Assembly (NCBI GenBank): GCA_963789515.1 | Contig: CAWBKW010000002.1 | Coordinates: 682,001 to 746,000 of the forward strand | Length of the DNA stretch: 64,000 nucleotides | Direction: 5' to 3' | DNA from: JBAXEO01 sp963789515 | GTDB taxonomy: Bacteria > Actinomycetota > Coriobacteriia > Anaerosomatales > JAAXUF01 | Shown here: positions 47,011 to 55,084 of the stretch, one piece after another | Numbering within the stretch: position 1 is the stretch's first letter | Layout of the letters: the number at the start of each line of letters is the position of its first letter | Translations under genes and position numbers: made by a program | Notes under the pieces: model-generated | What the model was told of the DNA's origin: nothing | Seen by the model: the letters and a program-made list of their open reading frames with translations, nothing else | Databases searched by the model: none

Positions 47011-48631
47011 ATGACCAAGCGGCCAAATATCCTGATGATCGTGACCGATCAGGAATATGCCCACCAGTCTCTGCCAGCGGGATTCGTCCTATCCAACCGG
47101 GATCGTATCCATTCCCGCGGGGTCACCTTTACCAATCACCACGCCACCACCACGGTTTGCACCCCTTCCCGCTCGGTGATCTACACCGGCAGGCATACGC
47201 CGCACACTCGCATGTTCGACAACACCAACTTCGCCTGGATCGACGATATGAAGGCCGATCCTGAAGGCTTGCCCACCATCGGTCATATGCTGCGCGATCT
47301 GGGCTACCACGCCGTCTACAAGGGCAAGTGGCACCTCTCGGAGTTCCCAGCTGAGGGCTCCCGTGAAGCTATGGAACCCTACGGCTTCTCCGAGTACCAG
47401 GATTGGGGCGATGTGGTGGGCGGGCCTATGGATGGGCTCTTAAAAGATCCCAAGATTGCGGATGAGGCCGTTGACTGGCTGACGAAGCGTGCCCCCGAGG
47501 TCGCCACGACTCAACCCTGGTTCATGACCGTGAACTTCGTCAACCCTCACGATGTGATGTTCTTCGATACGGACGGCGATGAGACGGTCCAGGCAAACAG
47601 CATGTTCCCGATCTTTGACGCGCCCGATGCGCCGCTTTATCAGCAGAAATGGGAGACGGCTTTGCCCGGCTCCTTCTTCGACGACCTGGATGGACAGCCG
47701 CCGGCCGTCCGCAGCTACAAGGGCCTGTGTGACGTGTACTATGGCCCGATTCCGATGGCTCGCCGGGATATGTGGCACAACCACGTCAACTACTACCTCA
47801 ACTGCCATCTCGACGTAGACCGGCACATCGGAGCAGTGCTGGATGCTCTGGAAGCGTCCGGCCAGGCTGATGACACGATCATCATCTTCACCTCGGATCA
47901 CGGCGAGATGGGCGGCGCTCATCACCTGCGCCAAAAGGGCAGCGTGGCCTTCCGGGAAACCGTCAACGTGCCTTTGGTGATCGTGGATCCCCGCCACCCC
48001 GGCGGAGCCAGGACGGATGCGGTGGGTTCCCATCTCGACATGGCCCCCACCATCCTGGCCTATGCCGGCCTGCCGGAGGACTGAACGGCAACAGCGGTAT
48101 CCCCTCCTGAAAGGGCATGACCTTTCAGGAATCGTGGAGGATCCCGCCTCAGTCGGACCGCGCGGCAGCAGCGGGGAGCCGGGCAAGGGCTGTCTGCTGA
48201 CCTACGACATGATCGCCACCGTCGACGCAGAATGGTTCAGCCGCAACGCGACCAAGGTGTTCGACGCAGCCGCAGCCAAGGCCGGCGTGGAGTTCCATCG
48301 CGGTATGGACTCGTTCAAGGGCATGTTGGATGAGATCGGCGTGCCGAACCTCGAGAAACGAGAGGTATTCCGCTGCGTCTTCGATGGTCGATACAAGCTG
48401 GTCCGTTACTTCGGGTTGGGTACTTACAACCTGCCGGCAACGGCCGAGCAGTTGCTGGCCGACAATGACGTCGCTCTCTACGACCTGTTGCTGGATCCTG
48501 AGGAAATGGACAATCTGGCTGACCCGGCCAATCCCAAGTACAGTGAAGAACTGCTGTCGGCCATGAACCAGAAACTCAATGCGCTGATCGATGAGGAGAT
48601 TGGGGAAGACAAGGCCCTATTCACCCCATAG
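47011..48631 (+). pseudogene. Sulfatase (alkaline phosphatase superfamily), one frameshift
   Basis: ATG 47011 lies 6 bases after GGGGAGGA. The N-terminus has RPNILMIVTDQEYAHQSLP. The formylglycine motif C-T-P-S-R is present in TTVCTPSRSVIYTGRH, followed by GYHAVYKGKWHLSEF and metal ligands in FTSDHGEMGGAHHLRQKG. A frame change near 48085 (after YAGLPED) leads to LLKGHDLSGIVEDPAS and FDGRYKLVRYFGLG, ending at TAG 48629-48631. No signal peptide is visible. Codon use looks less GC-biased than its neighbours, suggesting transfer. It would hydrolyse a sulfate ester, but no anaerobic maturase gene is nearby. Confidence 0.85.
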
Positions 48632-48988
48632 ATGGGTGCCTCAGCTTTTCGTGGATGCGGCTCAACGGGCCGCCCGAAGCGAACGAGGCGCATGCGTGCC
48701 CATAAGCGCAGACGCTTCCCTGATAGACAAGTCGTCGAAGCTGACCGCGAGACGCGGCCGCTGAACTCCGGTGTGATCAGACGGCCAGCAAGTGCGTTAC
48801 AAGTCCGTCCACAATCGCCCACCAGCACCAATAGACCCGTCACCTGCGGAAACGCGGATGGCGGGTCTTCCGTTGCTCAGTGTTGGCTATGGGCTTTGCG
48901 CTATGATGTCGGCTGTGAAGCGGGCCCATGACCTCGCGTGAGGCGCATAGAATGAGCCATGCAGTTCGCGAACGAATAGGGGGATCCA
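48632..48988. other. Intergenic stretch with palindrome and element R4
   Basis: 357 bases without a supported gene. ATGCGGCTC (48655-48663) pairs with GAGGCGCAT (48685-48693), flanking CAACGGGCCGCCC, a weak attC-like candidate. Element R4 is at 48796-48871. The TTG start of the next gene follows AGGGGGA. Confidence 0.45.
48796..48871 (+). repeat. Element R4: tRNA-3'-end-like sequence plus hairpin
   Basis: AAGTCCGTCCACAATCGCCC then ACCAGCA, followed by the R1/R5-type hairpin (CCCGTCACCTGCGGAAACGC through GGCGGGTCTTCC). The TTCGAA core of R1/R2/R5 is lost. Confidence 0.65.
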
Positions 48989-50179
48989 TTGGGGCGTCGA
49001 GGGGTCTTGACCGTGGTGCTTGCGGCGATCGTCGCGCTGTTCGCGCTGCCGGCTGTCGCGCAAGCTCAGACCCTGATGCCCGTCTACCGGTTCTACAACA
49101 TGCCGCAGGGCGTCCACTTCTACACGGCGAGCGAGGCCGAGAAGAAGAGTGTCCAGGCCAACCTCGCATCGACCTACCGGTACGAGGGCGTCGCCTACTC
49201 GATCGACACCTCCGATTCGGTGAACTCGAGTCCGCTGCATCGCTTCTACAACTTCAAGAAGGGCGTGCACTTCTACACGGCGAGCGAGGCCGAGAAGAAC
49301 AACGTCCAGGCTCACCTCGCGTCGACCTACCGGTACGAGGGCGTTGCCTACAACATCTCGCTCACCCCGACGTCGATGCCGATACACCGCTTCTTCAACG
49401 TCAAGACGGGCGCTCACTTCTACACGGCCACCGAGGGCGAGAAGAACTACGTCATCAAGCACTCCGGGTACACGTGGAGGTACGAGGGCGTCGGCTTCTA
49501 CATCACCGGCAGCGTACCTCCCTGGTCACCACCGCCCCCGGCGTGGGACCCGACGCTTCCGCAGAAGTACCGGCGCGTGAAGATCGACGGCGTCAAGACC
49601 TCGGCCAAGGTCATCGCGATGAACTTCGACGACGGTCCCAAGAACAGCAACACCATCGTCGACATCTTCGCGAAGTACGGCGGGACGCCGACGCTGTTCT
49701 GGGTCGGCAGCCGCATCACGTCCGGTCCGGCGGAGTATGCGGTTGCACACGGCGTCGAGATTGCCAGCCACAGCTGGACCCACGAGTCGCTCACACAGAT
49801 GAGCTCCTCGTCGGCGCTCAATCAGATCAACTGGGCGGATGCGCGCATCGCGCAGTTCACGGATCAGAAGCCGTTGTGGTTACGCGCCCCGTACAACACG
49901 ACGAACAGCGGCGTGCTCGACCTGGTCGCATCAACAGGGCATCTGTATGCCAACCAGTACGTCATTACCTACGACTACCAGCACATATCGGTGTCGGACC
50001 TCGTGAAGGTCTTCGACAACCCGAAACCGGGGGCCATCTACCTTCTCCATGAGGGCCAGTCGAACACGGTTGCGGCACTCCCGACGATCCTCACCAATCT
50101 GAGGAAGAAGGGCTTCACGGTCGTCACGAACACCGAGTTGCTCAAGTATGGTGCGCCCTCCGCGAGTCTGGGCCCATAG
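48989..50179 (+). CDS. Secreted polysaccharide deacetylase with three DUF5648-type repeats (copy 1)
   Basis: 396 residues from TTG 48989 behind AGGGGGA. A signal peptide ends in ALPAVAQAQ. Three ~42-residue repeats (YRFYN..GVHFYTASEAEK..YRYEGVAY; about residues 30-165) lead to a Pro-rich hinge and a NodB/CE4 domain. CE4 motifs are present: NFDDGPK with the metal Asp, HSWTH, RAPYN and YLLHEG. The enzyme should remove N-acetyl groups from peptidoglycan or another polymer outside the cell. A copy lies 3,080 bases downstream at constant offset. The repeats, also found in the phospholipase-like neighbour, may anchor to the envelope (inference). Confidence 0.9.
   Translation: MGRRGVLTVVLAAIVALFALPAVAQAQTLMPVYRFYNMPQGVHFYTASEAEKKSVQANLASTYRYEGVAYSIDTSDSVNSSPLHRFYNFKKGVHFYTASEAEKNNVQAHLASTYRYEGVAYNISLTPTSMPIHRFFNVKTGAHFYTATEGEKNYVIKHSGYTWRYEGVGFYITGSVPPWSPPPPAWDPTLPQKYRRVKIDGVKTSAKVIAMNFDDGPKNSNTIVDIFAKYGGTPTLFWVGSRITSGPAEYAVAHGVEIASHSWTHESLTQMSSSSALNQINWADARIAQFTDQKPLWLRAPYNTTNSGVLDLVASTGHLYANQYVITYDYQHISVSDLVKVFDNPKPGAIYLLHEGQSNTVAALPTILTNLRKKGFTVVTNTELLKYGAPSASLGP
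49091..50170 (+). repeat. Duplicated segment, partner at 52171-53250
   Basis: The two deacetylase genes align without gaps at an offset of exactly 3,080 bases from 49091 to near the stop. Up to about 49620 (repeats and hinge) the copies differ at only a few bases. Beyond that the catalytic halves differ more, including residues near the active site (HSWTH versus HSWGH, RAPYN versus RAPFN). Confidence 0.9.
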
Positions 50180-50305
50180 CTCGAGGATCTCGGGGATCCT
50201 TCTGGAGTCTGCGCAGTAGTCACGAAGCGCTACACCGGAGAGGCCTGCATGATGGATCCAAAGGCTCCGGGAGCGTCAATCCAGCGGGGCCCTTCTCATG
50301 CAGCG

Positions 50306-50384
50306 GGCGTTCGAAGCGCGTCCACCATCGCCCACCAGCAATATCAGGCCCTTCACCTGCGGAAAGCGGAGTGGCGGGTCTTCC
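50306..50384 (+). repeat. Element R5: tRNA-3'-end-like sequence plus hairpin
   Basis: TTCGAAGCGCGTCCACCATC then GCCCACCAGCA, the closest match to R1. The hairpin CCCTTCACCTGCGG through GGCGGGTCTTCC follows. It lies between the deacetylase stop and the hemerythrin 3' end. Confidence 0.65.
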
Positions 50385-50411
50385 ACTTCTTGCTGCGCAG
50401 AGCGAGGACGT

Positions 50412-50964
50412 CTATCCGCTCGGCTGCTCGAGGCTCTCGACGATGCCGCGGTACTTCTCGTGGATCAGCGCACGGTCGAACTCGTCGAAGTCGGACAGCA
50501 TCGTCTGCTTCTCGGCATCCGTGAAGTACTCGAGGCACGGCTTGAAGAAGTGCCGGTCCTCCTTCGCGATGTGCACCGGGTAGAACTCGACCAGGTCCCT
50601 GACGCACGATTCGATTTCCGTGAGTGCCGACGTATCGCCTCTCCGGTATCGAGTATTCGCGTCTATGAGGCTGCGCGTCATCGCGCGTCCGCGAACGTGA
50701 TCATCGCACGAGGCCCGCCATCATTCCGGCGAGCTCGCTATCGAGAGGTTTGTCGGCGAGACGACGGAACAGGATGTCTTCCTCCTTGCCGTGATGACAG
50801 CGGTCGGCATAGGTACGGATGAAGTCGGTTGCCGTGTCGATGAGCGCGGGGTCGACCGTGCCCGTCTCGGCCATGACTCTGAGCTGCCCCTCGAGAACTG
50901 CGAGCATGCGCTCGATGACCCTGTGTTCGGCCATCAGCGGGCCTGCGGGTGAGCGTCCTGACAT
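50412..50964 (-). pseudogene. Hemerythrin HHE-domain protein, one frameshift
   Basis: Reads leftward from ATG 50964. The first half has EHRVIERMLAVLEGQL and CHHGKEEDILFRRLAD, carrying the first His/Glu iron ligands. After a one-base frame change near 50690 the second half continues MTRSLIDANTRYRRGD, then YPVHIAKEDRHFFKPCLEYF. Together they make one domain of about 184 residues with two HHE repeats and a di-iron site, expected to bind O2 or NO or to sense redox state in the cytoplasm. An extra copy of its last ~30 codons is present at 51917-52011. The frameshift may be a sequence error. Confidence 0.82.
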
Positions 50965-51100
50965 TGCGCCCTCCTTGGACTGCCGGTTGCTCTTGGAGTA
51001 TTCCCAGAGCAGTCTCGTGGCAGCCCTACTAGGCGCCGTATCGAACGAACGCCACCGCAGCCGGCCGTTTCACCGGTCGCCGTGACGCGACCGTGAGCGC

Positions 51101-51514
51101 CTACTCCTCGGCGTTTGCGCTCGCCCGACCGCACATCGCGGCTCCCAAGGCGCCCAGTGTCTGTGAGTCGGTGCCTTCTTCTCCGGGCACGACGACCTCG
51201 CCCGAGAATCCCTCGCGAATGAGCTCCACCATCGCCGGGTTCTTGGCGACGCCGCCGGCGAACACAAGGGTCCTGTCGCCCCCAAACGCTTCAAAGACGA
51301 GACGGTGCGCCTCGCGATGGACTGATGGAGACCGCGGGCGATGGCGGCGCGAGATTCCACCTCGGTGAACCAGTCCGGTCACCTCACTCTCGGCGAACAC
51401 CGTGCACATCGAGGAGATCGCGACCGTACGTTCGACGTCGTGGTGAGATGGGCACGATATCAGCGCGGAGCCGTCGCGATGTGACCGGATCCGAACCGGA
51501 CGAGGGTCGCTCAC
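51101..51514 (-). pseudogene. Acyl-CoA dehydratase activator (BadF/HgdC-type ATPase) fragment
   Basis: The minus-strand pieces SMCTVFAESEVTGLVHRG, SRAAIARGLHQSIAR, FGGDRTLVFAGGVAKNPAMV and GTDSQTLGALGAAMCGRA match in order the C-terminal half of the ATP-dependent activators that reduce 2-hydroxyacyl-CoA dehydratases. The N-terminal ATPase half with the iron-sulfur cysteines is missing, and two frame changes occur near 51350 and 51315. This is a decayed remnant with no partner dehydratase in the window. It points to amino-acid fermentation in the lineage or in a donor. Confidence 0.75.
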
Positions 51515-51575
51515 GGTGGGGCGCCATGTTCAGGCCTGTGCCGGGGACGTCTGCTGTCGAGAGAGGGGATCTCAC

Positions 51576-51782
51576 ATGAAGTACGGAGCACGCAATACGG
51601 TCGTGGGCGAGGTCAAGTCGGTTCAGAAGGGCGATATCATGTCGCTCGTGAAGTTCGACGTGGCCCCCTGTGAGATGGCGTCAGTGCTGACAACCGAATC
51701 ACTCGAGGAGATGGGCCTGACGGTCGGCGACAAGGTCAGCCTGATCGTCAAGGCAGTCAACGTCTTGCCCGTCAAGGAGTAG
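51576..51782 (+). CDS. Mop/TOBE-domain molybdate-binding protein
   Basis: 68 residues from ATG 51576 behind GAGAGGGGA. The whole protein is one Mop/TOBE unit: KYGARNTVVGEVKSVQKGD, then VLTTESLEEMGLTVGDKVSL and IVKAVNVLPVKE. Single-domain molbindins of this size assemble into rings that bind molybdate or tungstate in the cytoplasm. It is divergent from the activator fragment, with no molybdate transporter genes nearby. Confidence 0.88.
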   Translation: MKYGARNTVVGEVKSVQKGDIMSLVKFDVAPCEMASVLTTESLEEMGLTVGDKVSLIVKAVNVLPVKE

Positions 51783-51815
51783 ACCGACCGGTAGTTGTGG
51801 CCGCTGGTCGGGATA

Positions 51816-51885
51816 CCAGGCCGTCCACGGGCGCCCACCAGCAACCGTGGACTTTTCAGCTGCGGGAACTCGGGTGATGGGCGTT
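51816..51885 (+). repeat. Element R6: diverged copy of R5
   Basis: GGCCGTCCACGGGCGCCCAC then CAGCAA, followed by a degenerate hairpin (CAGCTGCGGGAACTCGGGTG). Like R5 it is followed by hemerythrin C-terminal coding sequence, so R6 plus that fragment is a segmental duplicate of the R5 region. Confidence 0.5.
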
Positions 51886-51916
51886 CAGACTGCGGTGCAT
51901 AAGCGATTGCGTCCAT

Positions 51917-52011
51917 CCCCGGGCTGTTCGAGGCTCTCGACGATGCCGAGGTGCTTCTCGTGGATAGGCGCGCGGTCGAACTCGCCCAAGTCGGCCAGCA
52001 TCGTCATGTCA
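51917..52011 (-). pseudogene. Hemerythrin C-terminal fragment (duplicate)
   Basis: The minus-strand frame reads TMLADLGEFDRAPIHEKHLG then IVESLEQPG, matching the last ~30 residues of the hemerythrin at 50412-50964. No upstream part is present. It lies directly before deacetylase copy 2, so it marks a duplication boundary rather than a gene. Confidence 0.75.
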
Positions 52012-52068
52012 TCGTGGGGTAGGGGTAGTAGACTGATTCCGGCATTCGCGAATGGTGGAGGGAACCAT

Positions 52069-53319
52069 ATGGGTGGTCGACGTGTCCTACGTGCGCTAGC
52101 GGGAGCGACGGTGGCGCTGCTCCTGATCCCGACGGTTGCACATGCATCCAATCTGATGCCCATCTACCGGTTCTACAACATGCCGCAGGGCGTCCACTTC
52201 TACACGGCGAGCGAGGCCGAGAAGAAGAGTGTCCAGGCCAACCTCGCATCGACCTACCGGTACGAGGGCGTCGCCTACTCGATCGACACCTCCGATTCGG
52301 TGAATTCGAGTCCGCTTCATCGCTTCTACAACTTCAAGAAGGGCGTGCACTTCTACACGGCGAGCGAGGCCGAGAAGAACAACGTCCAGGCTCACCTCGC
52401 GTCGACCTACCGGTACGAGGGCGTCGCCTACAACATCTCGCTCACTCCGACGTCGATGCCGATACACCGCTTCTTCAACGTCAAGACGGGCGCTCACTTC
52501 TACACGGCCACCGAGGGCGAGAAGAACTACGTCATCAAGCACTCCGGGTACACGTGGAGGTACGAGGGCGTCGGTTTCTACATCACCGGCAGCGTACCTC
52601 CCTGGTCACCACCGCCCCCGGCGTGGGACCCGACACTTCCGCAGAAGTACCGGCGCGTGAAGATCGACGGCGTCAAGACCTCGGCCAAGGTCATCGCGAT
52701 GGACTTCGACGATGGGCCCATCAACAGCAACACCATCGTCGACATCTTCGCGAAGTACGGCGGCACGCCGACGCTGTTCTGGGTCGGCAGCCGCATCACG
52801 TCCGGTCCGGCGGAGTATGCGGTCGCGCACGGCGTCGAGATCGCCAACCATAGCTGGGGCCACAAGGATCTCACGGCCATGAGCTACTCGTCGGCGCTCA
52901 ACCAGATCAACTGGGCTGATGCGCGCATCGCGCAGTTCACGGACCAGAAGCCGTTGTGGTTCCGCGCACCGTTCAACGCTGCAGACAGCGGCGTGCTCGA
53001 TATGGTCGCGTCGACGCAGCATCTCTACGCTCACCAGTACGTCAACACGCGGGACTACCAGGGCATCTCGGCGTCGGAGCTTGTGAAGATCTTCGACAAC
53101 CCGAAGCCCGGGGCCATCTACCTCCTTCACGAGGGCAGGTCGAACACGGTCGCCGCACTCCCGACGATCCTCACCAATCTGAGGAAGAAGGGCTTCACGG
53201 TCGTCACGAACACCGAGTTGCTCAAGTACGGCGCGCCCACAGCGAGTCTCGGCAGCTATTCTGGCGCCGCCGTCATGTCAGACACAGTCCTGACATCCGG
53301 GACGACTGACTGGGAGTAG
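52069..53319 (+). CDS. Secreted polysaccharide deacetylase with three DUF5648-type repeats (copy 2)
   Basis: 416 residues from ATG 52069 behind GGAGGGA. A different signal peptide (VLRALAGATVALLLIPTVAHAS) leads into three repeats almost identical to copy 1, then a CE4 domain with DFDDGPI, HSWGH, RAPFN and YLLHEG. All metal and catalytic positions are present. The C-terminus is 20 residues longer than copy 1 (GSYSGAAVMSDTVLTSGTTD). Outer-surface deacetylation of a polysaccharide is likely. It is convergent with the phospholipase C-like gene, whose stop lies 13 bases away. Confidence 0.9.
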   Translation: MGGRRVLRALAGATVALLLIPTVAHASNLMPIYRFYNMPQGVHFYTASEAEKKSVQANLASTYRYEGVAYSIDTSDSVNSSPLHRFYNFKKGVHFYTASEAEKNNVQAHLASTYRYEGVAYNISLTPTSMPIHRFFNVKTGAHFYTATEGEKNYVIKHSGYTWRYEGVGFYITGSVPPWSPPPPAWDPTLPQKYRRVKIDGVKTSAKVIAMDFDDGPINSNTIVDIFAKYGGTPTLFWVGSRITSGPAEYAVAHGVEIANHSWGHKDLTAMSYSSALNQINWADARIAQFTDQKPLWFRAPFNAADSGVLDMVASTQHLYAHQYVNTRDYQGISASELVKIFDNPKPGAIYLLHEGRSNTVAALPTILTNLRKKGFTVVTNTELLKYGAPTASLGSYSGAAVMSDTVLTSGTTDWE

Positions 53320-53332
53320 CCCCACCCGAGCC

Positions 53333-54802
53333 CTACCAGGGCGGCTGGAAGTGGTAGGCGACACCCTCGTAGCGGAAGGTCTCGCCGAGCTTGGCGACGA
53401 CCATGTCGCGCTCGGCCAGGCTCGCCGTGTAGAAGTGCACGCCCTTGACGAAGTTGTAGAAGCGGTAGACCGGCTGGGTGCCCGGCTCGGGCGTGAGCGA
53501 GATGTAGGTCACGACCCCGTCGTACTGGTAGACGTCGCCCAGGGTGGTGAGGACGGTGTTCTTCTCGGCCTCAGACGCGGTGTAGAAGTGCACGCCGCGC
53601 TTCCTGTCGAAGAAGCGGTAGAGCGGCGAGCTGTTGGCCGTCGCCGAGGTGTCCAGGGCGTACGCGACACCCTCCAGGGAGTAGGTTGAGGCCAGCGTGG
53701 TCTGGACCGTGCGCCGCTCGGCCTCTGACGCCGTGTAGAAGTGCACGTTGGTCCTGCGGTTCAAGAAGCGGTAGACCGGCAGCGGCTTGGTGCCCTGCGC
53801 TCCCACCACGTACGGGGTGAACGTCTCGGCGCTCCACTTGGGGCCGTTGCATCTCACGATGAAGTAGATGTTGTGGATGCCGACCTTGAGCGCCGACGTG
53901 TTGAAGGCCGGCACGGTGGCCAGGGCGCCGTTGAGGCTCGAGCGCCACCGCCACTCCGCGATCGTGTGCAGCGGGTCGGCGCCGTGGCCGGCGAAGGCCA
54001 CCGGCTGGTCGGAGGTCGAGGAGCTCGGGGAGACCGAGTCGATGACGGCGGTGACGGAGTCCGCGTCGATCGCCGCGCTCTGGATCAGGTCGGCCAGCGC
54101 ATTGACCCCGCGGTTCAGGTTGACTCCCTCGATGTCCTTGACGTGCGCGCTGAATCCCTGGCTCTTGTAGCTCGCGATGAGATCTCCGTAGTAGGCATGA
54201 GAGGCGGTAGCGCATTCGATGGTGAGGTCCGACGCGTTCTTGCGATACTGGTAGCCGTCGTCGTGGATGTAGCCGCTGAAGTCGAAGTTGCTGGCGTTCG
54301 CCTCAAGCGAGTTGTGGAACTCACGGGTCTCGGTGGCGCTGGATTGAGTGTGCAGCGGACCGTTGACATCGATGAGGTAGTGCGAGACGTAGCCGATGCA
54401 CTTGCTCGCTTCGATCCTGTCGCCACGCTTGAGCGCGGCCACTGCCGCGCCGTAATAGAGTTGCGCCTTGCCCTGAGGATTGCCGAAGCGATTGCCCCAC
54501 GACTTGTCGAAGTAGCTGGGGTACGAGCCCCACCAGTTGGCGTTGTGGTCGATGTAGTCGAAGAACACCGTGTCCGGGTAGGCTGACCGGTCGATCGCAA
54601 CGCTGTCCACCCAACCGGAGCCGCGGGCGGATGCCATCGACATCGCCTTCGCCGTCGCCCATTGGTGGTTTCCACCCGAGCCCGTCGTCTTCCACGCGGG
54701 TTCGGAGACGTTGGGGAGGGCGAGCGCTGATGGCGTGAATGCGAGGACGGAGGTGAGCATGAGCACCGACACAAGAAGAATTCCTACTCGATGTCCTCGC
54801 AT
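53333..54802 (-). CDS. Secreted zinc-dependent phospholipase C-like protein with three DUF5648-type repeats
   Basis: 489 residues from ATG 54802 behind AAGGACG. The signal peptide ends near SALALP. Residues about 30-230 resemble zinc-dependent phospholipase C: the ligand Trp/His/Asp pattern appears in NHQWATAKAM, FDYIDHNANWWGSYPSYF, GYVSHYLIDVNGPLHTQ and ETREFHNSLEA. An Ig-like segment follows (about 255-330), then three repeats (YRFLNRRTNVHFYTASEAER and two more), as in the adjacent deacetylases but at the C-terminus. It probably acts on phospholipids outside the cell. The PLC call is by motif and could be another member of the same helical zinc fold. Confidence 0.75.
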   Translation of the reverse strand: MRGHRVGILLVSVLMLTSVLAFTPSALALPNVSEPAWKTTGSGGNHQWATAKAMSMASARGSGWVDSVAIDRSAYPDTVFFDYIDHNANWWGSYPSYFDKSWGNRFGNPQGKAQLYYGAAVAALKRGDRIEASKCIGYVSHYLIDVNGPLHTQSSATETREFHNSLEANASNFDFSGYIHDDGYQYRKNASDLTIECATASHAYYGDLIASYKSQGFSAHVKDIEGVNLNRGVNALADLIQSAAIDADSVTAVIDSVSPSSSTSDQPVAFAGHGADPLHTIAEWRWRSSLNGALATVPAFNTSALKVGIHNIYFIVRCNGPKWSAETFTPYVVGAQGTKPLPVYRFLNRRTNVHFYTASEAERRTVQTTLASTYSLEGVAYALDTSATANSSPLYRFFDRKRGVHFYTASEAEKNTVLTTLGDVYQYDGVVTYISLTPEPGTQPVYRFYNFVKGVHFYTASLAERDMVVAKLGETFRYEGVAYHFQPPW

Positions 54803-55084
54803 GACGTCCTTGTCTCATCGGCGACCGTGCAGCGATGATAGTCCCGGGTGGTGAGCGCTGCAATCCGCTTCGAGTCCGCGCGTGCACGTGGTCGAGCGAT
54901 GACCGGCCGTCCGACTGCGGCACCGCCGGCATGCTGCAGCCTGGCAGGAAGAAGTATCCTGAGTACCGTCGGCCGCCGTCGCCGGGATTTGGTCGCACGT
55001 AGGGCAACGCGGTCACTACCGTGATCGGCGGATGCCGCGTAGGTTCGGACTCGCCGACTGCCGATCTAGAGGTGGACACCGCTG
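54803..55084. other. Divergent intergenic region, no gene seen
   Basis: 282 bases between the minus-strand phospholipase-like gene and the plus-strand GDPD gene. Nothing beyond the two ribosome sites was recognised; no R element and no riboswitch core. Confidence 0.4.

Noticed and set aside
41869..52068. Prophage or transposon as the cause of the accessory array
   Set aside because: No integrase, transposase, capsid, terminase or inverted-repeat-bounded element was found in any frame of the region.
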